From Massilia aquatica (GTDB taxonomy: Bacteria > Pseudomonadota > Gammaproteobacteria > Burkholderiales > Burkholderiaceae_D), in contig NZ_VVIW01000016.1 of NCBI RefSeq assembly GCF_011682045.1, positions 103,506 to 167,505 of the forward strand: 64,000 nucleotides of DNA. The letters are read 5' to 3'. The notes under the pieces are model-generated. The model was not told the DNA's origin and ran no database searches. It worked only from the letters and a program-made list of their open reading frames with translations. The position numbers were made by a program, and so were the translations under genes. Below, in pieces: positions 54,539 through 63,886 of the stretch (the stretch's first letter is position 1; every line of letters begins with the position of its first letter).

Positions 54539-55324
54539 TTAACTCGCCGGCAGCGCGCGCCGGTAGGCCGCCGGCGTGGCGCCGAACTCGCGCGCGAACA
54601 GCTTGATGAAGGCGCTCGCGCTGGCATAGCCCAGGTCCATCGCCACCATGGTCACCGGCTTGTCGGCGGCGAGCATTTCGAGCGCCCGCATCAGGCGTGC
54701 GCGCTGGCGCCAGGCGACGAAGCCAAACCCGGTTTCGGCGCTGAAGCGGCGCGTGAGCGTGCGCGAACTCATGGCGGCCGCACGCGCCCAGCTTTCCAGG
54801 TCGCGCTGGTCGGCCGGATCGTCGATCAAGGCACGCGCCACGCGTTGCAAACGCGGATCGCGCGGCAGCGGCAGTCCGAACGGCGCCGGCGGCGCGTACC
54901 GGATCTCGTCGAGGATCAGTTGCGCCACACGCTCGCGCTGCGCGTCGAGCGGATCGAGCCCCCAGGTGGCCGCGCGCAGCACCGCTTCGCGCAGCAGGCC
55001 TGAGGTACGCAGCGTGCAGGGTCGCTGCGGCAGGTCGGCGCATGCCGGTTCGGCCACATACACGCTCCAGCCCGAAAACGGCCCGTGCGAGCGCACCGCA
55101 TGAAAATGGTGCGGCGGCAGCCAGACCGCATGAATCGCCGGCACGATCCACTGGCCGTCTTCCACGCCCACCGACAACAAACCGCGCATCGATCCCATCA
55201 GCTGGCCGCGCGCGTGCCGGTGGCCGGTAGAAGAGCGCTCGCGCTCCTCGCTGCCCGCGGCGACGATCACGACCGGTCCTTCCGAGGTATTGATGCGGGC
55301 GGGATCGAGGGTCAGGTCGGACAT
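54539..55324 (-). CDS. AraC-family regulator with cupin sensor domain
   Basis: 261 aa. N-terminal cupin (HRHARGQLMGSMRGLLSVGVEDGQWIVPAIHAVWLPPHHFH) and C-terminal AraC HTH (about 170-258, SSRTLTRRFSAETGFGFVAWRQRARLMRALEML...GYASASAFIKLFAREFGATPAAYRR). The ATG at 55324 is used; TTG at 55339 is possible. Divergent from the PPOX-type gene, which it may control. Confidence 0.9.
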   Translation of the reverse strand: MSDLTLDPARINTSEGPVVIVAAGSEERERSSTGHRHARGQLMGSMRGLLSVGVEDGQWIVPAIHAVWLPPHHFHAVRSHGPFSGWSVYVAEPACADLPQRPCTLRTSGLLREAVLRAATWGLDPLDAQRERVAQLILDEIRYAPPAPFGLPLPRDPRLQRVARALIDDPADQRDLESWARAAAMSSRTLTRRFSAETGFGFVAWRQRARLMRALEMLAADKPVTMVAMDLGYASASAFIKLFAREFGATPAAYRRALPAS

Positions 55325-55413
55325 GGCGGATTCGAGCAAAATGTTGGCCGATACAGTGTACAGCGGACAGGCCGCTTTGCTTATCCTGCGTTTTTACCCT
55401 TCCGGAGACGCAC

Positions 55414-56271
55414 ATGCGCGCACACGATATTCTTCCCGACGATACAAATGAAGCCAGCTTTGCCGGCCTGGCGATCCGCAAGGGCACGGTGGCGGCCTTC
55501 CTCGCCAATGCGCGCGCCTTTGCCGATCCGGCGCTGGCGGACGATGCGCGCGCCGCCGTGCTGGCCGATATCGAAGCGGACCTGCCGGCGCTGCGCGCGC
55601 TCGGCCTGTTCGAGGTTCTCGAAATCAGGCACGCGCCCCTGCGCACCCTGGTGCGCGGACAGCCGGCGGCCACGCAGCCGGACCTGGACGCGCTGTATGC
55701 GGCGCCGGCGGAGCGCATCCAGAAGGCAGTTCTCGAGCACCTGGTGCCGATGCACGAAGACTATCTGAAGGCGGCGACCTTCTTCTCGTTTGCGAGCGGG
55801 CGCGCGCAAGGACTCGACGTCTCGCCACGCGGCGGGCCACCCGGCTTCGTGCAGGTGCTCGATGCGCGCACCGTGGCCTTTGCCGACTGGCCGGGCAACA
55901 ACCGCATCGAATCGATGCGCAATCTGGCCGACGACGAACGCGCCGCGATGCTGTTCCTGTTCCCGGGGCTGGAAGTATTCATGCGCATCAACGGACGCGC
56001 GCGCGTGAGCACCGAGGCCGCGCTGCTGGCACGGCTGGCCGAGGGCGGCAAGGCGCCGAAGGCGGCCATCGTGGTGGCGATTGACGAAGTGCTGATGCAC
56101 TGCGGTAAAGCGATCAACCGCGCGCGCCTGTGGCGTGACGAGTCGCGCCTGGCGCCCGACGCGCTGCCGTCGGTGGGCCAGATGATGGCGTCGATGGCGA
56201 TGATCGGCCAGGCCGATATCGCCCAGGCCAATGCCCACTACGAGCATGCGGTGCGCAACGATCTGTATTAA
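55414..56271 (+). CDS. PPOX-class FMN-binding protein with N-terminal extension
   Basis: 285 aa. The C-terminal part has the split-barrel flavin signature FFSFASGRAQGLDVSPRGGPPGFVQVLD followed by WPGNNRIESMRNLADDERAAMLFLFPG, typical of MSMEG_1061-like PPOX proteins of about 200 aa. The first about 105 residues (to LEHLVPMH) are extra and form a helical domain not recognised. Predicted cytoplasmic oxidoreductase. GGAG precedes the ATG. Confidence 0.82.
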   Translation: MRAHDILPDDTNEASFAGLAIRKGTVAAFLANARAFADPALADDARAAVLADIEADLPALRALGLFEVLEIRHAPLRTLVRGQPAATQPDLDALYAAPAERIQKAVLEHLVPMHEDYLKAATFFSFASGRAQGLDVSPRGGPPGFVQVLDARTVAFADWPGNNRIESMRNLADDERAAMLFLFPGLEVFMRINGRARVSTEAALLARLAEGGKAPKAAIVVAIDEVLMHCGKAINRARLWRDESRLAPDALPSVGQMMASMAMIGQADIAQANAHYEHAVRNDLY

Positions 56272-56362
56272 GCGCCTGTGTCGGCTGCGAATGCCATCTG
56301 AGATAATGCGGCCCAGCGTGACAGCACGCGTCGATCAGAAATAACTGGCAGGCAGAATCCGT

Positions 56363-57118
56363 ATGAAACGATTGCATCTTAGCGCGCCGCTGGCATTGGC
56401 GGCGCTGGCCGTGTGGCTGGTCCTGACCTTTGGCGGCCAGTGGCTGCAGTCGGGCATTCGCCAGCATTCGCTGGCCGATGCGGCCGGGGGCGGCATCGGC
56501 GTGGGCTGGCTGCTCGCTGCGGCATTTGCCGCCGTTGTCGCCCTGGCCTCGCACAATCGCCGCGCCGTCGGCCTGTTGGCGCCGGCGCCGATGAAGTCGG
56601 CCCGGCTGGTCTGGTTGCCTCTGTTGTACGCAGTCCTGATGCTGCTGGTGGCCTGGGCCGACGGCTGGCCGGCGCGCGGCGTGCTGGTTGTCGTCGCTTG
56701 TAACACGGCGCTGGTGGCGCTGTCGGAAGAACTGATGTTCCGTGCGGTCCTGTTGCAGGGTTTTCTCGACCGCTTCGCCATCTGGCCGGCGGTATTCATG
56801 TCGTCGGCCGTGTTTGGCGCGGTGCACGCGGCCAACGGCATCGCCAGCGGCGACGCCGGCGCGGCGCTGGTACAGTCGGCGTCGGCCTTTTTACAGGGCC
56901 TGGCCTACGCCGCGATCCGCCTGCGCACGCGCTCCATCTGGCCGATGGTGCTGGTGCACGGTCTGTGGGACTTTTCGCTGATGTCGTCGATGCTCTCGGC
57001 CAGCCCGGACAAGCAGAACTCGGTGCTGCCTTACGCCGCGCTGTTCGCGGTGCTGCCCATGTGCCTGTATGGCCTGTACCTGATGCGCGCCCTCCGCGGG
57101 CACGCTGCGCCAGCTTGA
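56363..57118 (+). CDS. CPBP-family intramembrane glutamic endopeptidase
   Basis: 251 aa, about eight hydrophobic segments. The CPBP motifs are visible: SEELMFRAVLLQG (EExxxR), AVFGAVHAANG (FxxxH) and VHGLWDFSL (HxxxN/D). The family includes Rce1 and bacteriocin self-immunity proteases; no bacteriocin gene is adjacent. Shine-Dalgarno weak. Confidence 0.88.
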   Translation: MKRLHLSAPLALAALAVWLVLTFGGQWLQSGIRQHSLADAAGGGIGVGWLLAAAFAAVVALASHNRRAVGLLAPAPMKSARLVWLPLLYAVLMLLVAWADGWPARGVLVVVACNTALVALSEELMFRAVLLQGFLDRFAIWPAVFMSSAVFGAVHAANGIASGDAGAALVQSASAFLQGLAYAAIRLRTRSIWPMVLVHGLWDFSLMSSMLSASPDKQNSVLPYAALFAVLPMCLYGLYLMRALRGHAAPA

Positions 57119-57185
57119 TACCGGTATGATGACGCGCCGGTGCGAATAGGATCCCGGTACGGCGCGAGCCGGTCTTCTTCCAGCA

Positions 57186-57791
57186 TCAATCGTCAGCAGC
57201 TTGTGGGTACTGCAAAGGCTCGATGTCCCACATGCCCTCATCCCGCTTTCTCCACGTCAGCTGTCCGAGCAATTCGCCTTCTGTATCGTACAGCGGAATA
57301 TTCGCCCGCGCGACGATACCCGGGCCACACCCATTGTGACCGCCAATGTGAATGCGCTCCTCGATGAATCCAAAATCGCACTCGGCGTGTTTGAAAACAG
57401 GCTGCGCCACATTCATCCACTGATAACGCGATCCCCCGCAGCAGAGCGCCCTGGCGGGGAGGCGGCGGGCCATGCGCCAGCGCAACTGCTCCCCCACTTC
57501 GCGTAGCGCCTCCGGCGTATCCATGTGCTCCGCAATGCCCGGATACTCGACCGGGCGGCCAGTTCTCGCAAGGCCATACGCTGTTTCAAATATTTTTAGA
57601 GGGGCAATGTCCTCCACCAGGCAAAGGCAGTCGCAATCCTTGCACCAGGCAGGGCGCACGTTGATCCACAGGAGATCGGCATCGGCGACCTGCTTGCCAA
57701 GCCGCGTCGCGCCCATGTAATAGTACGCCTCCCTGAATGTAAAACTGAAGCGTTGATCACAGCTGCTGCAAGCATAGAAATCAGGGAGCAT
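57186..57791 (-). CDS. Cysteine-rich hypothetical protein
   Basis: 201 aa, no family recognised. Two metal-type clusters near the N-terminus, ACSSCDQRF and WCKDCDCLC, with further Cys/His in ARALCCGGSRYQWMN, HAECDF and GGHNGCGPG, suggest a zinc ribbon-like start and a second metal site. The last part (IPLYDTEGELLGQLTWRKRDEGMWDIEPLQY) looks like a beta-rich domain. No signal peptide. Stands alone; base composition is lower in GC than its neighbours. Confidence 0.6.
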   Translation of the reverse strand: MLPDFYACSSCDQRFSFTFREAYYYMGATRLGKQVADADLLWINVRPAWCKDCDCLCLVEDIAPLKIFETAYGLARTGRPVEYPGIAEHMDTPEALREVGEQLRWRMARRLPARALCCGGSRYQWMNVAQPVFKHAECDFGFIEERIHIGGHNGCGPGIVARANIPLYDTEGELLGQLTWRKRDEGMWDIEPLQYPQAADD

Positions 57792-57863
57792 GCGGTGTCT
57801 TTCGGCGGACAGGATGACGCCTCATTATCGGCCTTGCGAGCACCGCCAGCAAGCCTGGCGGCG

Positions 57864-58463
57864 CTACCACACCCGATATACCTGCCCCGTCTGCGCACCT
57901 TCCACGCTGCGACTGTAGGCCAGCGCCACGCGGCTGGCCGGCGCCGCCTCGAAGCCATAAAAATACGGCCCGTACGCATCGAGCGATTCTTCCAGCACCG
58001 TCGGGCTGATGGCGTTGATGCGCAATCCGCGCGGCAGCTCGATGGCCGCGCCGCGCACGAATCCTTCCACTGCGCTGTTGACCATGCTGGCCGAGGCGCC
58101 AAAGCGGATCGGCTGCTCGGCCACGATGCCGCTGATCAGGGTGATCGATCCGCCGTCGTTCAACCACTCCACCGCCACCTGCGCCACATTCACCTGCCCC
58201 ATCAACTTGCTGGCGATACCAACCTGGAACTGCTCCGGCCCCAACTCAGCGAGCGCGCCGAAATGCACCGCGCCGGCCGCCACCACGACCGCATCGACCT
58301 TGCCGACTTGCCCGAACAGGCGCCGCACCTGCGCGATGTCGCGGATGTCGGCGCGTACGTCGCCGCTGTTGGCGCCCACGCTCACGATCTCGTGGCGCGC
58401 GGCCAAATGGGAAGCAACTGCTTTGCCGATGGTGCCGCTGGCACCGATGACGACGATTTTCAT
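57864..58463 (-). CDS. Short-chain dehydrogenase/reductase-like protein
   Basis: 199 aa. Glycine-rich nucleotide site VIGASGTIGKAV, then VVVAAGAVHFG, TLISGIVAEQP and ELPRGLRINAISPTV, all SDR blocks. The usual YxxxK catalytic pair is replaced in FGASASMVNSAVEGF, so it belongs to the short variant group lacking Tyr/Lys. GGAG precedes the ATG. Divergent from a LysR regulator 104 bp away that likely controls it. Confidence 0.85.
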   Translation of the reverse strand: MKIVVIGASGTIGKAVASHLAARHEIVSVGANSGDVRADIRDIAQVRRLFGQVGKVDAVVVAAGAVHFGALAELGPEQFQVGIASKLMGQVNVAQVAVEWLNDGGSITLISGIVAEQPIRFGASASMVNSAVEGFVRGAAIELPRGLRINAISPTVLEESLDAYGPYFYGFEAAPASRVALAYSRSVEGAQTGQVYRVW

Positions 58464-58567
58464 CGTGACTCCATGTAAAAGGATTGGGAGATAACAGTAT
58501 CGCGCTGTTAGCAATGAAGATAAATGGACTAAGATGACGGATATTACTCACTGATAATTCGCAATCA

Positions 58568-59452
58568 ATGGACAAGCTGCGCAGCATGGAGATATTTACA
58601 GCGGTGGTGGACGATGGCAGCTTCACGGCGGCGGCCGCGCGTTTCGACATGTCGGCGGTCATGGTCGGCAAGCACATTCGCTTCCTGGAAGAGCGCTTGG
58701 GCGCGCGCCTGATCGCCCGGACCACGCGGCGCCAGAGCCTGACCGAGATCGGCGAACAGTATGTGGAGCAGTGCCGCAGCATCCTGGCGCAGGTGCGCGA
58801 GGCCGAATCGGGCGCCGAAGCGATGCGCCTGGCCCCGCGCGGACGGCTGCGCATCAGCGCCCCGGTGACGTTTGGGAGCGAGTCGCTCTCGCCGCTGCTG
58901 CCAGGCTACCTGGCGCGGTATCCCGACGTGAGCCTCGACCTGGAACTGAACGACCGCCTGGTCGACGTGGTGGACGATGGCTACGACGCCGTGATCCGCA
59001 TCGGCGAACTCGATGATTCGGGCATGATCGCGCGCCGGCTACGCCCCTACCGCATGCTGATCTGCGCTTCGCCCGACTACCTGGCGCGGCATGGCACGCC
59101 GCGCGTGCCGGCCGACCTGGCGCGGCACGAATGCCTGGACTTCATGCACTGGAAAAAAATGGTGCGCTGGCGCCTGGACCACGACGACGGCGGCGCGCCG
59201 GCGCGGGCCAGCCGCTTCCGCTCGAACAATGGGCAGGCGCTCAAACAGGCGGCATTGGCGGGCTTCGGGATCGTGATGCAGGCGCAGGTGATGCTGGCGC
59301 AGGAAGTGGCGGCGGGCCGGCTGGTGTCGCTGCTCGAGACGCACATTCCACCGGCCCGCACCATGCACGTGCTGTATCCGCGCGACCGCCAGGCCACGCC
59401 AAAACTGACGACGTTCATCGATTTTTTGCTGGAGCACTTCGGCCCGCAGTAG
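58568..59452 (+). CDS. LysR-family transcriptional regulator
   Basis: 294 aa. Winged HTH at the N-terminus (MEIFTAVVDDGSFTAAAARFDMSAVMVGKHIRFLEERLGARLIARTTRR) and the LysR effector domain (about 90-290). Divergent from the SDR gene. The relation to the earlier LysR at 28532 is that of the common CrgA-like subgroup, not a recent duplicate. Confidence 0.93.
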   Translation: MDKLRSMEIFTAVVDDGSFTAAAARFDMSAVMVGKHIRFLEERLGARLIARTTRRQSLTEIGEQYVEQCRSILAQVREAESGAEAMRLAPRGRLRISAPVTFGSESLSPLLPGYLARYPDVSLDLELNDRLVDVVDDGYDAVIRIGELDDSGMIARRLRPYRMLICASPDYLARHGTPRVPADLARHECLDFMHWKKMVRWRLDHDDGGAPARASRFRSNNGQALKQAALAGFGIVMQAQVMLAQEVAAGRLVSLLETHIPPARTMHVLYPRDRQATPKLTTFIDFLLEHFGPQ

Positions 59453-59767
59453 TGCGCAGTACTGCGGGTAAATCTTAACGGGAGGCCTGGGCGCTCGGCG
59501 CGGATTTGCGCGGCCACCCGAGGCGTCTTGAATGAACGTCGCAAACTGCCATCAATTAACCTGACAAAGCGAACGGCCCAAGATACCTGCCGAACTCCCA
59601 CTGCGTGCGGGCTCGCTCGACTATCGACGCTGATCGCTGCGGAGTGAAATGTAAGGCAGTATTCGGGCAATTTTAATGTATGATTAAATATCAACTGCGC
59701 AATAATATTATAATTTCAATATTGCATTTATTGCCTTGCAGAACTTTCATTTCAGAAAGTGAAACCA
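59453..59767. other. Gene-free AT-rich boundary before the T6SS module
   Basis: The right half becomes strongly AT-rich. TATAAT at 59709-59714 lies inside a GCAATA...TATTGC dyad (59699-59725) and is the best candidate -10 box for vgrG; no good -35 is seen. No coding frame convinces here. Confidence 0.5.
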
Positions 59768-62515
59768 ATGATATTTGATCAGTTAGCATCCACGTTATCG
59801 GGTCTGAGTGAAGAAAATCGTCCTATTCGCCTCCGGCTTTCATCCAACCAAGGCGTCTTTGATGACGTCTTGCTTGTCAAACACGTAACTGGTCAGGAAA
59901 GCTTATGCGGCGGCATCGAGTACCGCATCTTTTGCGTGTCGACTAGCCCCGCATTGCCGCTCAAGGAATTCATTGCGCTGCCTATCGAGCTCCAGTTCGT
60001 CACGGACCGGGGGCAAATGCGGTCGGTATGCGGCATCGTTTCCCAGGCAGCGGCCGGGCGCAGCGACGGCGGACTGGCGACCTATCATTTGGTGGCGCGT
60101 GACGCATTGGCGCTGATGAATCATCGGATCAATACGCGTGTATTTCGCAATAAAAGCGAACTCGATATATCCGTTGAATTGCTTAACGAGTGGCGGACGA
60201 TCAATCCGATTCTCGCAAAATCGTTCGATATCGATACCTCAGGTATTGCGAACAATTATCCCGCACGCGAATTTACCATGCAGCATAACGAATCGGACGC
60301 CGCTTTCCTATGCCGGCTATGGCGCCGGCGTGGCATCTCATGGTTTATCCGTCCCGGAAAATCAAGCGAACATGGGAGCAACGTTACTCCCGCGCATGCC
60401 CTAGTCCTGTTCGACACATCAAAACACCTTGAGCAGAACGCTGCCGGTGTCGTTCACTATCTTCGCGACCTCGCTACGCAAACAGCTGACACCATTTTCA
60501 ACTGGAGCGCCGTGCGGACGCTTAAATCGGGCAGTGTCACGCGCCAAAGCTGGAACTACCGACATGACAGCATGACGTTCACGGATACGCCAACCAATAT
60601 GCAACAGGGCGACACCGGCAGTCAGTTTGCGTTCAGCCTGGAGGACTACATCATCGATCCGCCGCATGCTGGCGATGACCTGGCTGACTATCGCCGGCTC
60701 GGTGAGCTGCGCATGCAGCGCCACGAGTACGAGGCCAAGTGCTTTCACGGCGAAGGTGGCGTGCGCGACTTGTGTGTAGGACAGTGGATCAGACTGGACG
60801 GCCATCCGGAAATCGACTCGCACGCCGAAAGCGAACGCGAGTTCGTCATAACAGAGCTGACGGTCGATGCCGAAAACAATTTGCCCAAAACCGTGGATGA
60901 CGAGGTGCGCAGACTATTCGCCGCCAATGGTTGGCTTCCCGCTGTGATCGCAAACGATCTGCAAGCACTAAGCGCCGGACGCGACATGCGATACACCAAT
61001 CGTTTTTCGTGCGTGCGGCGCGGCACGCCAATTGTTCCGCACTATGATCCGCGCGCCCATTTGCCGCGCGTTGCTTTGCAGAGCGCAATTGTCGTCGGCC
61101 CTGCGGGAGAGGAGGTTTATTGCGACGCCATGGGGCGAGTAAAACTGCGTTTTCCTGGTACCCGCGAACGAGATCATCGCACCGGGCCCGGTGCATCAAA
61201 CAGCGACTCCGATTCGGCTTGGGTTCGCGTTGCCAGCTCCTGGGCCAGTGATCGTTGGGGTAGCATTCATCTGCCTCGTGTGGGCGACGAAGTGCTGATC
61301 GACTTCCTGGGCGGCGATCCCGACAAACCGGTGATCGTCGGCCGCGTTTACGGGAAAGCAATTCCACCAGAATTCAGCCACATGGGCTACCTGCCAGGAA
61401 ACAGATTTATTGCCGGGATAAAAAGCAAAGAAGTCAAAGGCATGCGTTATAACCAGTTGCGTCTGGACGACACGACGGGGCAGATCAGTAGTCAGCTGGC
61501 ATGCGAACATGCTCACAGCCAGCTCAACCTGGGATGGCTAACCCATCCACGCCGTAATGGGCAAGGCAAAGTGCGTGGTGAAGGTGCTGAACTGCGCTCA
61601 GACCAGGCGGTGGCGATTCGCGGCGCCAGTGGGGTGTTTATCAGTGCCGACTCGCAGCGTGGCGCGGAAGGTAAGCTGCTCCAGCGCGACTCTCTACTCG
61701 GCCTGGCCGAAGTATTGAAAAGTGTACAGCTCCAGTTATCGGAATTGTCCGAGACCCATCTCGCGGGCGCAACGCCGCCAGCCAAGCTCGATCTCATGAT
61801 CAAACGCCTCAAGGCGTGGGATGCTGCAAGCAACGTAGACCCGGACGGTAGCGGTGGGCAGTGCCCCATCGTGGCAATCAGCGCGCCAGCAGGCGTGGCC
61901 GTCGCAAGTGCCGAGAACGTACTGCTGGGCGCGCAAACTGAGATCGACCTCGTCAGTGGAGGCAACATCCAGCAAACAACTGGTAAGAGTTTCCTGGCAA
62001 GGGCTGCGGAAAAGGTAAGTATTTTTGCCCACAGCCTGGGTATGAAATTGGTCGCCGCATCCGGAAAGATGGAGTTGCAAACGCATCGGGACGATATGGA
62101 AATAACCTCAGCCAAGCGCATTGTGCTTAGTGCTGCCGACGAAATTATCCTGCAGGCGCCAAAAATACGTTTCATGGCCGCAGGAGCCCAGGTTGATATC
62201 GGCGATGACCAGATCGTGGAACAGTGCAGAGGTGATTTCACGATCAAGTCGGCGACATTCGCGCACGTCGTTGGAGGCGGAGGCAGCGTTCCCGATCTGA
62301 AGTTCCCGGTGAGTGAAATGAAGACTGACGAGCGCATCGTCTTATTCGACCCGCAGAGCGGACGTCCCGTGACGAACCGGGGTTATCGCGCCGTCCTGGC
62401 AGACGGCCAGGTTATCGAAGGGAAAACTGATGCCGAAGGGCGGACAGTATTGATGAGATCGGTCGGAATAAGTGAGGTTGAAATCACGATCGATGCTCAC
62501 GACGACCTTGTTTGA
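59768..62515 (+). CDS. vgrG: Type VI secretion system tip protein VgrG
   Basis: 915 aa spike protein of the T6SS. The gp27-like part (about 20-370), the gp5 OB fold with GRVKLRFPGTRERD and DSAWVRVASSWASDRWGSIHLPRVGDEVLIDFLGGDPDKPVIVGRVYG (about 450-565), and a long beta-helix with DUF2345-type repeats (about 660-835) are followed by a C-terminal transthyretin-like domain (VLFDPQSGRPVTNRGYRAVLADGQ to the end), known in VgrGs as an effector adaptor. The ATG at 59768 is used; GTG at 59759 is possible. GC content is visibly lower than the core genes. Confidence 0.93.
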   Translation: MIFDQLASTLSGLSEENRPIRLRLSSNQGVFDDVLLVKHVTGQESLCGGIEYRIFCVSTSPALPLKEFIALPIELQFVTDRGQMRSVCGIVSQAAAGRSDGGLATYHLVARDALALMNHRINTRVFRNKSELDISVELLNEWRTINPILAKSFDIDTSGIANNYPAREFTMQHNESDAAFLCRLWRRRGISWFIRPGKSSEHGSNVTPAHALVLFDTSKHLEQNAAGVVHYLRDLATQTADTIFNWSAVRTLKSGSVTRQSWNYRHDSMTFTDTPTNMQQGDTGSQFAFSLEDYIIDPPHAGDDLADYRRLGELRMQRHEYEAKCFHGEGGVRDLCVGQWIRLDGHPEIDSHAESEREFVITELTVDAENNLPKTVDDEVRRLFAANGWLPAVIANDLQALSAGRDMRYTNRFSCVRRGTPIVPHYDPRAHLPRVALQSAIVVGPAGEEVYCDAMGRVKLRFPGTRERDHRTGPGASNSDSDSAWVRVASSWASDRWGSIHLPRVGDEVLIDFLGGDPDKPVIVGRVYGKAIPPEFSHMGYLPGNRFIAGIKSKEVKGMRYNQLRLDDTTGQISSQLACEHAHSQLNLGWLTHPRRNGQGKVRGEGAELRSDQAVAIRGASGVFISADSQRGAEGKLLQRDSLLGLAEVLKSVQLQLSELSETHLAGATPPAKLDLMIKRLKAWDAASNVDPDGSGGQCPIVAISAPAGVAVASAENVLLGAQTEIDLVSGGNIQQTTGKSFLARAAEKVSIFAHSLGMKLVAASGKMELQTHRDDMEITSAKRIVLSAADEIILQAPKIRFMAAGAQVDIGDDQIVEQCRGDFTIKSATFAHVVGGGGSVPDLKFPVSEMKTDERIVLFDPQSGRPVTNRGYRAVLADGQVIEGKTDAEGRTVLMRSVGISEVEITIDAHDDLV

Positions 62516-62545
62516 ATGATCAACAACACTTTGAAGGGTGATTCC

Positions 62546-63886
62546 ATGACCGAGGCCACGAGACGCTTGCCTGATCCCGAAGTACGTGCCGACGGTAAGC
62601 TGGTCGGGAAAAGCGTGTTGACGCCGCAAGAGATGAAAACGCGTGGCGCCATCCCGGTTCCTCCGACCAAGGTGATTCCGGTGATTCTGGTCCCCGGCAT
62701 TATGGGGAGTAATCTCCGCGCTACCACCGACCCGAGCCGTCGGAAAAATGAGCATCTCGAACCGGGGCAGCCGGCATGGCGCCCGCCGAATGGCATGTCG
62801 GATGGATTGGAAGAGGCTGGTATCTGGGAAAAACGTGATCCAGTCGTGCGCCAGCAGATTCTCGATGGTGACACGCTGGAGGTTGACGATAGGGGGATGA
62901 TTAAAATGCCTGATGATAAAAAGGGGGCACAGGCCGATCAGATGCGTAAGAGATGGTGGGGAGAAGTGCATTGGTCCAGCTATGGCGACCTGCTATGCCA
63001 ACTCCATGAGAACTTGAACAAGACGTTTACCCAGGCGTTTTTCACAAAAAAACGCATACCAAACGATTTTTGGGAATCAGTAATGGAGTACGATCGAACG
63101 CGCTGGGATGCCGGCGACATGCCAGCATTGACTGAGCCAGAACTGGAAAAGTACGCTCAATACCAATATCCGGTATACGCTTGCGGCTACAACTGGATTC
63201 AATCCAACGAACTATCCGCAGAGCGCTTGAAAAAAAGAATTATTGAAGTTATCGCTTTCTGGACCGAACGAAAATTCTATTGCAAACAAGTCATTCTGGT
63301 CACGCATTCGATGGGCGGATTAGTGGCACGTGCATGTGCGAAGCAAATACCGGAAAAGATAGTCGGCATCATTCACGGCGTCATGCCGGCTTTGGGAGCG
63401 CCCCTCGCATATCGCCGCATTGCGTGTGGGACAGAAAGATCAGCTCCTGGGAAAGGCTTTGGGGACAATTACGCGATGGGAAAATTCGCTGATATTGCGG
63501 GCGATACCCCAGCGCGAACCACGGCTACGATGGCTACGGCAGCTGGTGCACTTGAACTTCTTCCCAATCATCTTTACCCCAGCCCATGGCTTGTCGCAGC
63601 AGTAAAAAGTCCTAACGGAGCGATTGAGAATATAGCAAACTTACAACGCCCCAATATTTACGACACTTATCGGGATTTTAGTTCCTGGTTCAGGATGATT
63701 GACCCCGCTTTGGCGGATCCAGCGAGAAAATATGCTGATGATCAGGATGGCGGAGCTAGGGGTGCAATTATACGAGCGATCGCACAGGCAGAAAAGTTTC
63801 ACACAAAATTACTGGACACTTACTATCATCCGAATTCGTATGCGTTTTATGGCGCGGATGCGAAGCAGATGTCTGAGGTAACCTGA
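62546..63886 (+). CDS. T6SS lipase-type effector (Tle-like), truncated by IS element
   Basis: 446 aa as read. VIPVILVPGIMGSNLRATTD is the oxyanion region of LCAT/PGAP1-like lipases; VTHSMGGLVARA carries the nucleophile Ser255. Its position right after vgrG marks it as the cargo phospholipase (Tle family, subgroup not decided). AAGGG lies 7 nt before ATG 62546; an earlier ATG abuts the vgrG stop. The final TGA coincides with the first bases of the IS3-family left end at 63884, so the true C-terminus is probably missing. No immunity gene is seen before the window ends. Confidence 0.8.
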   Translation: MTEATRRLPDPEVRADGKLVGKSVLTPQEMKTRGAIPVPPTKVIPVILVPGIMGSNLRATTDPSRRKNEHLEPGQPAWRPPNGMSDGLEEAGIWEKRDPVVRQQILDGDTLEVDDRGMIKMPDDKKGAQADQMRKRWWGEVHWSSYGDLLCQLHENLNKTFTQAFFTKKRIPNDFWESVMEYDRTRWDAGDMPALTEPELEKYAQYQYPVYACGYNWIQSNELSAERLKKRIIEVIAFWTERKFYCKQVILVTHSMGGLVARACAKQIPEKIVGIIHGVMPALGAPLAYRRIACGTERSAPGKGFGDNYAMGKFADIAGDTPARTTATMATAAGALELLPNHLYPSPWLVAAVKSPNGAIENIANLQRPNIYDTYRDFSSWFRMIDPALADPARKYADDQDGGARGAIIRAIAQAEKFHTKLLDTYYHPNSYAFYGADAKQMSEVT

